Shown: piece after piece, positions 35,583-44,030 of the stretch
How the letters are laid out: the number at the start of each line of letters is the position of its first letter
Numbering within the stretch: position 1 is the first letter of the stretch
NCBI GenBank assembly: GCA_039636865.1
Contig: CP144172.1
Location: 3,410,001-3,474,000 of the forward strand
Length of the DNA stretch: 64,000 nt
Direction: 5' to 3'
From: Dermatophilaceae bacterium Sec6.4
Lineage (GTDB): Bacteria > Actinomycetota > Actinomycetes > Actinomycetales > Dermatophilaceae
The notes under the pieces: model-generated
Databases searched by the model: none
Told to the model about the DNA's origin: nothing
Seen by the model: the letters and a program-made list of their open reading frames with translations, nothing else
Made by a program: the position numbers and the translations under genes

Positions 35583-36302
35583 TCAGCGGGCAGCAGCGAC
35601 GAGTGCTTCGAACAGTCGCAGGTCCTCACCTTGCTCGGGATGCCACTGGACACCGAGCCGCCAGCGGGCCGCCGGGTCGTGCAGACCCTCGATGACGCCG
35701 TCCTCGGCGCGCGCGACCACGTCGTATCCGGGAGCGGTCGCCACGCCCTGGTGGTGGTAGGTCGGGCAGGACACCTGCGGTCCGAGCAGGTCCGCGAGCA
35801 CTGTCCCGGGCTCGGTGATCACCCGGTGGGTGGACCACACCCCTGGTGACGGGCAGTGTTCTTCGTGGCCGACCACGTCCGGAAGGTGCTGGATCAATGT
35901 GCCGCCCGCCTGCACCGCCATGATCTGCATGCCCCGGCAGATACCCAGCGTCGGTAGATCGATCTCTGCACTGACCGCTGCGAGCGCAAGCTCGCTGCCG
36001 TCCCGGTCCGGACGGGCCTGCTGCGCCGACCCGTCCGACGTGGCCCCGTAGCGGGACGCCTCGACGTCGGCGCCGCCGGAGATGATCAACCCGTCGAGAA
36101 CGCCCAGCACCTGCCGCGCCCACGCCGCATCGGCGTCCGGCATCGGTGGGATCACCACGGGTAGCCCGCCGGCGGCAATAACCTTTTCGGCGTACGTCGC
36201 GGGCAGCGTCACACTGAGCTGCCCGCGCCACGGAGCGCGGTCCACCGGCTCCAGATACGACGTGATGCCGATGACCGGTCGGAGCGGTGACCGGTTACTC
36301 AC
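35583..36302 (-). CDS. puuD: gamma-glutamyl-GABA hydrolase-like class I amidotransferase (peptidase C26)
   Basis: A 239-residue cysteine hydrolase that in polyamine catabolism releases glutamate from gamma-glutamyl-GABA. It starts VIGITSYLEPVDRAPWRGQL in the second strand. The oxyanion region is LDGLIISGGADVEASRYG, the nucleophile is in LGICRGMQIMAVQAGG and the catalytic dyad is in LGVQWHPEQGED. It is the last gene of the operon on the minus strand. The start is a GTG at 36302 with no clear ribosome binding site. The gene symbol assumes the substrate suggested by neighbours. Confidence 0.83.
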   Translation of the reverse strand: MSNRSPLRPVIGITSYLEPVDRAPWRGQLSVTLPATYAEKVIAAGGLPVVIPPMPDADAAWARQVLGVLDGLIISGGADVEASRYGATSDGSAQQARPDRDGSELALAAVSAEIDLPTLGICRGMQIMAVQAGGTLIQHLPDVVGHEEHCPSPGVWSTHRVITEPGTVLADLLGPQVSCPTYHHQGVATAPGYDVVARAEDGVIEGLHDPAARWRLGVQWHPEQGEDLRLFEALVAAAR

Positions 36303-36312
36303 AGCGCGTCAC

Positions 36313-37080
36313 TCACAGCGGAGTGACGTACGCGTTGGAGATGCCACCGTCCACCAGGAAGTCGGTCGCCGTGATGAAACTGGACTCATCAGAGGCCAGG
36401 AAGAGCACCGCGTTGGCGATCTCCTCCGGCTCGCCGAAGCGCCCCACGGGGATGTGCACCAGTCGTCGGGCAGCGCGTTCGGGGTCGGAGGCGAACAGCT
36501 CCTTGAGCAGCGGGGTGTTCACCGGACCCGGGCACAACGCATTGACGCGTACTCCTTCACGCGCGAACTGCACCCCCAGCTCGCGCGACAGGGCAAGGAC
36601 CCCGCCCTTGCTCGCGGTGTAGGAGATCTGCGAGGTGGCTGCCCCCATGATCGCCACGAACGACGCGGTGTTGATGATCGAACCACGCTTCTGCTCCAGC
36701 ATGTAGGGCAGCGCTGCCTTGCAGCACAAATAGACACTGGTCAGGTTCACCTCCTGCACCCGCCGCCACGCCTCGATGCCGGTGGTCAGAATCGAGTCGT
36801 CGTCCGGCGGGGAGATGCCGGCGTTGTTGAACGCGACATCCACGCTGCCGTAGGTGGAATTGGCAGCCGCGAAGAGCACCCCCACGTCATCTGCGTTCGT
36901 GACGTCGCACCGCACGAACAGACCCTCGACCTCATCCGCGACGCGCTCACCGGAATCGACGTCGACGTCGCCGATGACGACCCGCGCGCCCTCCTGCGCG
37001 AACCGTCGCACGGTGGCGAGACCGATCCCCGAGCATCCTCCGGTAACGACCGCGACTTTACCTTCGAGCCTTCCTGGCAT
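36313..37080 (-). CDS. short-chain dehydrogenase/reductase
   Basis: A 255-residue SDR with the NAD-binding motif VTGGCSGIGLATVRRF and an acidic residue after strand 2 (VVIGDVDVDS), which favours NAD. The NNAG motif, the Ser in INTASFVAIMG and the YTASK catalytic pair (Tyr and Lys) are all present. The C-terminal part reads PVGRFGEPEEIANAVLFLAS, with the lid region before it. GAGAAGGG supports the ATG at 37080. It lies between the aldehyde dehydrogenase and the amidase genes, so a role in oxidising a hydroxy or amino-alcohol intermediate is inferred. Confidence 0.9.
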   Translation of the reverse strand: MPGRLEGKVAVVTGGCSGIGLATVRRFAQEGARVVIGDVDVDSGERVADEVEGLFVRCDVTNADDVGVLFAAANSTYGSVDVAFNNAGISPPDDDSILTTGIEAWRRVQEVNLTSVYLCCKAALPYMLEQKRGSIINTASFVAIMGAATSQISYTASKGGVLALSRELGVQFAREGVRVNALCPGPVNTPLLKELFASDPERAARRLVHIPVGRFGEPEEIANAVLFLASDESSFITATDFLVDGGISNAYVTPL

Positions 37081-37111
37081 GATTACCCTTCTCTCTCAGA
37101 TTGCTTCGTAG

Positions 37112-38485
37112 TCAGAGTTCAGTGGAGATGAAGACGTTCTTGGTTTCGGTGAATGCCGCGAGCGCATCCGGACCCAGCTCGCGGCCGAGTCCGGAGGACT
37201 TGAAACCACCGAACGGCGTGGAGTAGCGCACCGCGGAGTGGGAGTTGACCGACAGGTTCCCGGCCTGCACTGCGCGGGCCACGCGTAGTCCGCGACCCAG
37301 ATTGTCGGTCCAGATCGATCCGGCGAGTCCGTATGCGGTGTCGTTGGCCTTGGCGATCGCGTCGGCTTCGTCCTCGAAGGGCAGCACGGCGACGACGGGC
37401 CCGAACACCTCGTCGCGCCAGACCGCATCCTGCACCCCACCGGGCAGCACGACGGTCGGCGGGTACCACCAACCCGACCCGCCCGGTGCTTCGCCGCGAA
37501 AAGCGATATCGACGTCGGCGTCCTCAACGAAACCGATCACCCGATCGCGCTGCGCTGACGAAATGAGGGGGCCCATGTCGGCATCACCGATCTGGGCTGG
37601 ATCTGCGACCTTGACTGCTCGCACTGCCGGTTCGAAGTGCTCCATGAACCGGTTGAAGACACTACGCTGCACCAGGATCCGACTACGCGCGCAGCAGTCC
37701 TGGCCGGCGTTGTCGAAGACGGCTCCCGGCGCGGCAGCAGCAGCCGCCTCGACGTCGCAGTCGTCGAAGACGATATTTGCGTTCTTGCCGCCCAGCTCCA
37801 GTGTCACCCGGGTCAGGTCGTTGGAGGCCAGTGCCATGATGCGTTTGCCGACCGCGGTGGAACCGGTGAAACACACCTTGCGCACGTCCGGGTGCGTCAC
37901 GAATCGTTCTCCGACAACGGCTCCCTCACCTGGGATGACGTTGAAGACTCCCTCGGGCAGGCCGGCCTCCAGAGCCAGCTCGGCGAGCCGCAATGCAGTG
38001 AACGGCGTCAGCTCGGCCGGTTTCAGGACGACGGTGTTACCTGCAGCGAGAGCGGGCGCGAAACCCCAGCCGGCGACGGGCATCGGGAAGTTCCAGGGCA
38101 CGATGATGCCGACCACGCCGAGCGGTTCGTGGAACGTCAGGTCGATCCCTCCAGCGACTGGAATCTGCCTGCCGCACAACCGCTCTGGTGCTGCCGCGTA
38201 GTAGTGCAGCACGTCGCGGACGTTGCCCGCCTCCCAGGTCGCATTGCCTCGGGTATGCCCCGCGTTCTCGATCTCCAGATCAGCCAACTCGCCGACGTGC
38301 GCATCGACGACGTCGGCAAAACGTCGCAGCAGTCGCCCGCGGTCGACCGGTGCGACCGCCGCCCACGAGGGTGCGGCTGAGGCGGCCAGCGCAATGACTG
38401 CGTCGGCCTCCTCGAGGCTGGCGTGCTCGATCGAGCCGATTGCCTGCTCGGTGGAGGGGTTGATGACGTCGTACGAAGTGCTCAC
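37112..38485 (-). CDS. NAD(P)-dependent aldehyde dehydrogenase (PuuC-like)
   Basis: A 457-residue enzyme oxidising an aldehyde to an acid. The Rossmann-type motif is FTGSTAVGKRIMALASND, the general base Glu is in VTLELGGKNANIVFDDCD, and the nucleophilic Cys is in NAGQDCCARSRILVQR. It also contains VVGIIVPWNFPMPVAGWGFA and ends PFGGFKSSGLGRELGPDAL. The start is GTG at 38485, overlapping the stop of the glutamine-synthetase-like gene (GTGA). In the polyamine pathway it would oxidise gamma-glutamyl-aminobutyraldehyde, which is inference from context. Confidence 0.9.
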   Translation of the reverse strand: MSTSYDVINPSTEQAIGSIEHASLEEADAVIALAASAAPSWAAVAPVDRGRLLRRFADVVDAHVGELADLEIENAGHTRGNATWEAGNVRDVLHYYAAAPERLCGRQIPVAGGIDLTFHEPLGVVGIIVPWNFPMPVAGWGFAPALAAGNTVVLKPAELTPFTALRLAELALEAGLPEGVFNVIPGEGAVVGERFVTHPDVRKVCFTGSTAVGKRIMALASNDLTRVTLELGGKNANIVFDDCDVEAAAAAAPGAVFDNAGQDCCARSRILVQRSVFNRFMEHFEPAVRAVKVADPAQIGDADMGPLISSAQRDRVIGFVEDADVDIAFRGEAPGGSGWWYPPTVVLPGGVQDAVWRDEVFGPVVAVLPFEDEADAIAKANDTAYGLAGSIWTDNLGRGLRVARAVQAGNLSVNSHSAVRYSTPFGGFKSSGLGRELGPDALAAFTETKNVFISTEL

Positions 38486-39846
38486 AGTCGCTCGAATCCT
38501 CGCTTGCGTTCCCAATCGGTCACTGCCGCAGCGTAGGCGGCTACTTCTACCTCGGCGGCGTGAGCGTAGTGCTCCACCACGTCGTCGCCGAAGGCGTCCC
38601 GCGCTACCGCTGAGGTAAGGAGCAACTCGCGTGCCTCGCCCAGCGTCGAGGGCACCTTGTCCTTGTCGCTGGCATACGCGTTCCCCTCGAACGGCGGCTC
38701 CAACTCCAGCTCGTGCTCGATTCCGTAGAGACCACCCGCGAGCATCGCAGCCGTCGCCAGGTAGGGGTTCGCATCACCACCGGGGATTCGATTCTCCAGC
38801 CGCAACGACGACCCGTGACCGACGACCCGGAAGGCGCAGGTGCGGTTGTCCCGGCCCCAGGCAACCGCCGTAGGAGCGAAGGAACCGTCCGCAAAACGCT
38901 TGTAGGAGTTGATATTCGGGGCGTAGAAGTACGTCAGTTCACGCGCTGTCGCGATCATGCCCGCGAGGAACTGGTCGAAAAGCACGCTGTGCCCGCCCGG
39001 ACGGGAGTCGTCAGTACAGACAAGCTCCCCCTCAGCGCCTCGCAGCGACATGTGGATATGGCAGCTGTTGCCCTCACGCTCGTCATATTTGGCCATGAAG
39101 GTCAGGGACTGCCCGTGCTGAGCAGCGATCTGCTTGGCCCCGGTCTTGTAGATGACGTGGTTGTCGCACGTGCGCGTCACCTCGTCGAAGAGGAAACCGA
39201 TCTCGTGCTGACCCAGATTGCACTCGCCTTTGGCGCTCTCGACGACCATCCCGGCGGCCCACATCTGATTGCGGATATCGCGTAGCAGCGGCTCGACCCG
39301 ACTGCCGCCGAGCACCGAGTAGTCGATGTTGTACCGGTTTGCGGGCGTCATGGCGACGTACTGCTTGTCCCAGGCCTGCTCGAAGGTCTCTTCGTAGACG
39401 TTGAACTCCAGCTCGGTACCCGCGAATGCCGTCCAGCCAGCAGCAGACGCGCGCTCCACCTGGGCACGCAGCACCGAGCGTGGAGCCTGCCGCACCGCGC
39501 CGGAGCCGTCGATCCAGGCGAGATCGCACTGGATCGTCGCGCAGCTGGGCTCGGCCGGGGTGCGGCGCAACGTCGAGAGATCCAGCTCGAACAGGAAGTC
39601 GCCGTAGCCGCGCTCCCAAGAGGTCATCTCATAACCATCGATGGTGTTCATCTCGACATCGACGGTGAGCAGATAGTTGCACCCTTCGGTCGCGCCCTTC
39701 AGGGCGTGATCCAGAAAGTAGTGCGCGTGCAGGCGTTTGCCCTGCAGCCGACCCTGCATATCGGTGAAAGCGACGATGACGGTGTCGATGGACCCTGCCT
39801 CGATCTGCGTTCGTAACTCATCCAGCGTGAATTTCGGTGCTGTCAT
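38482..39846 (-). CDS. glutamine synthetase-like gamma-glutamylpolyamine synthetase
   Basis: A 454-residue GS-fold ligase that attaches glutamate to an amine, here probably putrescine or another polyamine. GS active-site regions are present: FAGTELEFNVYEE (metal Glu), ESAKGECNLGQHEIGF, NSCHIHMSLRG, and FAPTAVAWGRDNRTCAFRVV followed by RLENRIPGGDANPYLATAA. The KxxxxNP(L/I)xF region of canonical GlnA is not seen, in line with a catabolic member. It overlaps the aldehyde dehydrogenase start by 4 bases. The gene belongs to the operon led by the FadR-type regulator. The actual amine is not determined. Confidence 0.85.
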   Translation of the reverse strand: MTAPKFTLDELRTQIEAGSIDTVIVAFTDMQGRLQGKRLHAHYFLDHALKGATEGCNYLLTVDVEMNTIDGYEMTSWERGYGDFLFELDLSTLRRTPAEPSCATIQCDLAWIDGSGAVRQAPRSVLRAQVERASAAGWTAFAGTELEFNVYEETFEQAWDKQYVAMTPANRYNIDYSVLGGSRVEPLLRDIRNQMWAAGMVVESAKGECNLGQHEIGFLFDEVTRTCDNHVIYKTGAKQIAAQHGQSLTFMAKYDEREGNSCHIHMSLRGAEGELVCTDDSRPGGHSVLFDQFLAGMIATARELTYFYAPNINSYKRFADGSFAPTAVAWGRDNRTCAFRVVGHGSSLRLENRIPGGDANPYLATAAMLAGGLYGIEHELELEPPFEGNAYASDKDKVPSTLGEARELLLTSAVARDAFGDDVVEHYAHAAEVEVAAYAAAVTDWERKRGFERL

Positions 39847-39883
39847 GATCGTCCTCTTCTGGAGGTGGTTCGCGGGACGCTGC

Positions 39884-40612
39884 TCATCCGAGCAGCCCTG
39901 TCAAGAGCTCTCCGGTCGCGTCACAGTGCTCGCGCATTGCGTCGGCTGCCTGCCGCCCGGCTCCGTGCAGCACCGCGTCGACGATGCGGTGGTGCTGGTT
40001 GTGCGAATGGTTGATGTTCCGCGGCAGCACCGGGATCGCTGCGAGCAGGTCGCCGAGAGCCGCCTGCGCCTGGGTGACCGCATCCACCAGCATCGAACTG
40101 CCCGACAGGGTGGCCAGTGCAAGATGCAGCCGGGAATCGGCGATGCGGTGCTCGGCGGAGCCGATGTCGCCGCGGGTGTCGGCCAGGCACGACGTGAGCC
40201 ACGCCCGTTGTTCGCCGTCCAACGGTTGCCGGGCGGCCAGTTCGACCGCGCCCGGCTCGACGACCCGACGGAACGCCAGCACATCGGCCACGTCGTACTC
40301 GCTCACCGGCCGCACACCGACCAGGCTCGTACCGTCGTAGGTCACGACAGTGCCACCACCCCGCCCGCGCGTGGTGTGCACGAGGCCCGCTTCGCGAAGG
40401 GCCGCAATGGCATCACGCAAGGTCATCCGGCTTACCCCGAGTCGCTCGGACAGCTCCCGCTCGGGGGGCAGCTGCTCGCCGTCCGCGAAGACCCCGAGCC
40501 GGATCGCGGTGGCGAGTTGCCCGACCACTGCCTCGAAGACGTTGCCCACCGCGGGATGCAGAGTTGCCTCCTGCAAGCCCCTTCGGGGTAGGTCGTGCAG
40601 CGCCGCGGTCAC
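39884..40612 (-). CDS. FadR-subfamily GntR transcriptional regulator
   Basis: A 242-residue repressor. The N-terminal winged helix-turn-helix includes ATAIRLGVFADGEQLPPERE, LSERLGVSRMTLRDAIAALR and GLVHTTRGRGGGTVV. The C-terminal FCD domain is all-helical with VLAFRRVVEPGAVELAARQ, HLALATLSGSSMLVDAVTQA and INHSHNQHHRIVDAVLHG, whose His residues would bind a metal and the effector. It is the first gene of the catabolic operon and is divergent from an APC permease at 40746, so it likely controls both. The effector may be a pathway acid or amine. Confidence 0.9.
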   Translation of the reverse strand: MTAALHDLPRRGLQEATLHPAVGNVFEAVVGQLATAIRLGVFADGEQLPPERELSERLGVSRMTLRDAIAALREAGLVHTTRGRGGGTVVTYDGTSLVGVRPVSEYDVADVLAFRRVVEPGAVELAARQPLDGEQRAWLTSCLADTRGDIGSAEHRIADSRLHLALATLSGSSMLVDAVTQAQAALGDLLAAIPVLPRNINHSHNQHHRIVDAVLHGAGRQAADAMREHCDATGELLTGLLG

Positions 40613-40745
40613 GCGGACAGTCTTCCGATCACGCCCCCGGACGTCAATGGTCCGAAATCACACCTTTCTTTCCAGATTCCGTAGACGCCACGATTCCTGT
40701 GGGTCTAGCCTCGCGCTCAACGACTCTCGACACCAGGAGCCACCC

Positions 40746-42311
40746 ATGGCGCAAGAAGCCGCCGAAGACACCCCCCTCTCCGATGACGACGCGCTGCTCG
40801 CAACCCTCGGCTACAAGCAGGAACTGAGCCGAAGTTGGTCCAGTTTCTCCAACTTCGCGATCTCGTTCTCGATCATCTCGATCCTGGCCGGCTGCTTCAC
40901 GACCTTCGGGCAAGCCTGGAACAACGGCGGTCCGGTCGCGATCTCCTGGGGCTGGCCGGTCATCTCCGCACTGATCCTCATCATTGGTCTAACGATGAGC
41001 GAACTGGTCTCCGCCTACCCCACCTCTGGTGGTATCTACTGGTGGGCATCGAAGATGGGCGGCCCAGCAGCCGGCTTCTTCACCGGTTGGTTGAACCTCA
41101 TCGGCCTCTTGGCCGTGACGGCGTCCGTCGGGTACGGAGCGGCCACCTTCCTGGACCTCACGCTGGACACCGTGAGCACGTCGTGGGCCAAGCATTCAGG
41201 GCTCAAGGTGGTGTTCCTCATCTTCGTCGTCATCATGGTGCTCGGGGCTTTGGCGAACATCTTCAGCAGTCATCTACTGGCCGTCATCAACAACATCTCG
41301 GTCTGGTGGCACGTCGCGGGCGCAGCCTTCATCATCGGGATTCTGTTTCTGATCCCGAACAAACACCAGAGCGCGAGTTTCGTCTTCACCGACCGGATCA
41401 ACAACTCCGGGTACCTCGACAACAAGTACTGGTTCCTCGTACTCCCCCTCGGGCTGCTGCTGACGCAGTACACGATTACCGGGTTCGACGCCTCAGCCCA
41501 CCTGTCGGAAGAAACCCAGGGAGCAGCAAAGGGTGCCGCCCAAGGCATCTGGCGCTCCATCTTCTACTCCGCGATCGGCGGATACGTGCTCCTGCTCGCG
41601 TTCCTCTTCGCGGTGCAGGACCCGGCCGCCGTGACGAAGGGCGGCGGCGCGGTCGATCTCATCTTCGGCCAGGCGCTACCGCAGAAGTGGCACTTCGTGG
41701 TGCTGTTCATCGCCACGGCCGGCCAACTCTTCTGCGCCACCGCCTGCCTCACCAGCGCGTCCCGGATGACGTTCGCGTTCAGCCGTGACCGCGGTATTCC
41801 GGGGTCCACCTGGCTCGCCAAGGTCAACCCGCGCACGCACATCCCAGCAAACGCCGTCGTCTTCGTGGCCGTGATCGGCGTTCTCATCACGTTGCCCGCA
41901 CTGGTGGAGGTCGACGTCAACGGCGCCCCGGTGCCGGTGGCCTTCTACGCGGTGACCTCGGTAGCCGTCATCGGTCTCTATCTCGCGTTTGCGATCCCCA
42001 TCTTCCTGCGCTGGCGGATGGGCGACGCTTTCGAGCCCGGTTCGTGGACCCTGGGATCGAAGTACAAGTGGATGAACATCGTTGCTGTTGCCGAGATCAC
42101 GATCATCTGCATCTACTTCATCATGCCGTTCACCCCCAGTGCGATCCCGGGCAACAAGGACTTCTCGTTCAAATTCGTCAACTATGCACCTGTGCTGACT
42201 TTCGGCAGCCTCGCAGTCCTGGCGATCTGGTGGTTTGCGTCGGCTCGTAAGTGGTACACAGGGCCGCAGCACACCATCGACAAGGCCGTGACGGCGGCGT
42301 TCGACGATTAA
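40746..42311 (+). CDS. APC-type amino acid/polyamine permease
   Basis: A 521-residue transporter with 12 predicted helices. It matches GABA/choline-type APC permeases: LATLGYKQELSRSWSSFSNF, FAISFSIISILAGCFTTFGQ, YPTSGGIYWWASKMGGPAA, and TITGFDASAHLSEETQGAAK in helix 6. FAFSRDRGIPGSTWLAKVN follows. The ATG at 40746 has AGGAG just upstream; the frame extends upstream without one. Divergence from the FadR-type gene and the enzymes behind it suggest uptake of GABA, putrescine or a related amine. Confidence 0.88.
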   Translation: MAQEAAEDTPLSDDDALLATLGYKQELSRSWSSFSNFAISFSIISILAGCFTTFGQAWNNGGPVAISWGWPVISALILIIGLTMSELVSAYPTSGGIYWWASKMGGPAAGFFTGWLNLIGLLAVTASVGYGAATFLDLTLDTVSTSWAKHSGLKVVFLIFVVIMVLGALANIFSSHLLAVINNISVWWHVAGAAFIIGILFLIPNKHQSASFVFTDRINNSGYLDNKYWFLVLPLGLLLTQYTITGFDASAHLSEETQGAAKGAAQGIWRSIFYSAIGGYVLLLAFLFAVQDPAAVTKGGGAVDLIFGQALPQKWHFVVLFIATAGQLFCATACLTSASRMTFAFSRDRGIPGSTWLAKVNPRTHIPANAVVFVAVIGVLITLPALVEVDVNGAPVPVAFYAVTSVAVIGLYLAFAIPIFLRWRMGDAFEPGSWTLGSKYKWMNIVAVAEITIICIYFIMPFTPSAIPGNKDFSFKFVNYAPVLTFGSLAVLAIWWFASARKWYTGPQHTIDKAVTAAFDD

Positions 42312-42333
42312 TACCTCCTCTTCGTCCGCCTCA

Positions 42334-42507
42334 TTGGCGACACTTCAGCGCTGGGTGGAGTTCGGCGGCACCTGGACCCTGCTGCACCGCACCGACACCA
42401 CGGTGATCATCTCGCTGCGCCGCTGCGACGGCGGCGAAGAAGTCGAGCGTCTCTGCAGCGCTGACCCGGACCTGATCGCATACACCGCCACAGCTCCAGA
42501 GAACTGA
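42334..42507 (+). CDS. small conserved protein with CDGGEE motif
   Basis: A 57-residue open frame starting at TTG 42334 and stopping at 42505-42507. The translation contains LQRWVEFGGTWTLLHRTDTT followed by LRRCDGGEEVERL and DPDLIAYT. It resembles a small actinobacterial family with a Trp-Val-x-Phe-Gly-Gly-Thr-Trp start and a Cys-Asp-Gly-Gly-Glu-Glu core, which I know only as hypothetical proteins. The start is uncertain, as ATG and a ribosome binding site are absent; GTG at 42352 is the alternative. It follows the permease by 22 bases. Confidence 0.6.
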   Translation: MATLQRWVEFGGTWTLLHRTDTTVIISLRRCDGGEEVERLCSADPDLIAYTATAPEN

Positions 42508-42700
42508 GTCGCGCTCCGCGATCACCGTGCTCACAGCCTGCCTACGGCCCCAGTTGGGCCACTCGCAGAAATACGTGTCGCGACGTCATCTTTCCTACTC
42601 GCGTGCCCAGCCGACGGTGCCCGCCTGCACGTTATTCAATTGTTACGTCCCGATCACCCCGAGGGTCTTGAGGTACTTCTGTTGCGTAGGTCACACTGTC

Positions 42701-42716
42701 GAGACAACGTTGTCTC
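42701..42716. promoter_or_regulatory. LacI-type operator palindrome GAGACAACGTTGTCTC
   Basis: A perfect 16-base palindrome with a central AACGTT, the usual form of LacI/GalR-family operators. It is 32 bases upstream of the binding-protein ATG and in front of the operon that ends with a LacI-type regulator gene. It is therefore the likely site of autoregulation and sugar-dependent derepression. Confidence 0.7.
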
Positions 42717-42748
42717 AAGGGGCCAACGTCGATGAGAGGACATATTTC

Positions 42749-43897
42749 ATGCTGAAGACATCGAGCGCCAGTAGGACTTTCAGGTCGGGAGCGGTGACCT
42801 CCAGTGTGCTGGTCGGGGCGCTTACGCTGGCCGCCTGTGGATCATCAGGCGGTGGTGGCAGCAGTACAGCTGGTGGTGCCACTGGAAGTGGTTCAGCCGG
42901 CAGCGGTTCGTCAGGCAAATCAGTGGGAGTGTCTCTCATCTTGAAAACTCTGAGTAATCCCTATTTCGTCTCCATGCAGAAAGAGGCGAAGACTGCTGCT
43001 GCAAAGAACAACGTCAAGCTCACCGTCGCGGCAGGCAAGACCGACGGCGACACGCAGACCCAGATCAGCGCCATCGACAACGCGATCTCGCGCGGTGACA
43101 AAGGAATCCTCATCACCGAGAACGGCGATGCGGTAAACGCGGAACTCGCGAAAGCGAAGCAGGCTGGACTATTCGTTATCGCCCTCGATACCGTGCCGAC
43201 GCCGCCCAGCACCGTTGACGTCACCTACGCGACGGACAACGAGCAGGCAGGCAAGCTGATCGGTAAGTACGCTGCGACAAAATTGGGCGGAAAAAAGGCT
43301 GTCGTCGCCATGCTCGACCTGTTCAACGACCAGGTCGTGTCCGTGGATGTCCAGCGAGACCACGGATTCCTCGAAGGTATGGGCATCGATCCGGGTAGTA
43401 AGACGCAGAACGGCAAAGAAGCCAAGAGCGGGAAGTACACGGGTGGGAAGGGTGGCCAATACGAGATCGCGTGCCACCAGCCGACGACCGGCGCTATCCC
43501 TGGCGGCAAGACTGCAATGGAGAACTGCATCTCCAAGAACAGCAACATCAACGTGGTTTACACGATCAATGAGCCTGCCGCAGAAGGGGCGCTGCAGGCC
43601 CTGCAGGACGCCGGAAAGACCGATGTGATGGTTGTCACGATCGACGGTAGCTGTAAATATGTCAACGGCCTGGTCAAGAGCGGCAAAATCGCTGCTGACG
43701 CTGTGCAGTACCCCGGGATGATGGCAGCCGACGGGGTCAAGGCAATCGCCAAGCTGGCCCGCGGTGGCGCAAAACCAGCACTCCCGGACGGCAAGGACTT
43801 CATCAACACCGGCACCGCCCTCACCACCGCTAACCCCATCGACGGTGTGGAGAGCGAGACGCCCGCGAAGGCTGCGCAGTCCTGCTGGGGCAGCTGA
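42749..43897 (+). CDS. sugar ABC importer substrate-binding lipoprotein
   Basis: A 382-residue lipoprotein with signal and lipobox (LVGALTLAACGSSGGGG) and a Gly/Ser-rich linker. The RbsB-like domain starts VGVSLILKTLSNPYFVSMQK, contains ILITENGDAVNAELAKAKQA and VYTINEPAAEGALQALQDAG, and has the ligand-contact Asp/Arg-type segments near AMLDLFNDQVVSVDVQRDHG. It probably binds a monosaccharide outside the membrane and delivers it to the next two gene products. The ATG at 42749 has GAGAGGA upstream. A LacI-type operator and an mRNA hairpin flank the gene. Confidence 0.9.
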   Translation: MLKTSSASRTFRSGAVTSSVLVGALTLAACGSSGGGGSSTAGGATGSGSAGSGSSGKSVGVSLILKTLSNPYFVSMQKEAKTAAAKNNVKLTVAAGKTDGDTQTQISAIDNAISRGDKGILITENGDAVNAELAKAKQAGLFVIALDTVPTPPSTVDVTYATDNEQAGKLIGKYAATKLGGKKAVVAMLDLFNDQVVSVDVQRDHGFLEGMGIDPGSKTQNGKEAKSGKYTGGKGGQYEIACHQPTTGAIPGGKTAMENCISKNSNINVVYTINEPAAEGALQALQDAGKTDVMVVTIDGSCKYVNGLVKSGKIAADAVQYPGMMAADGVKAIAKLARGGAKPALPDGKDFINTGTALTTANPIDGVESETPAKAAQSCWGS

Positions 43898-43910
43898 CAA
43901 CTGCACTCCC

Positions 43911-43947
43911 GCTGGATGCGCGAAGCCTGATGTTCCGCGCATCCAGC
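43911..43947 (+). terminator. 12-bp hairpin between binding protein and permease genes
   Basis: GCTGGATGCGCG (43911-43922) pairs perfectly with CGCGCATCCAGC (43936-43947) around a 13-base loop. It starts 14 bases after the binding-protein stop and lies 84 bases before the permease. Such hairpins often raise the level of binding-protein mRNA over the membrane genes by partial termination or 3' stabilisation. Confidence 0.55.
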
Positions 43948-44030
43948 ATGGGCGGGTGCGCCATATCCCCCTGTCCGACCTTGCCGTTTTGTACAGCTGA
44001 CCGTGAACGATCTTTGAGAATGGAAGTCGC

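Noticed and set aside
40613..40745. FadR-type operator in the divergent gap
   Set aside because: TGGTCCGAAATCA at about 40646 resembles half of a TGGT-N3-ACCA operator, but the second half does not match well enough to call.
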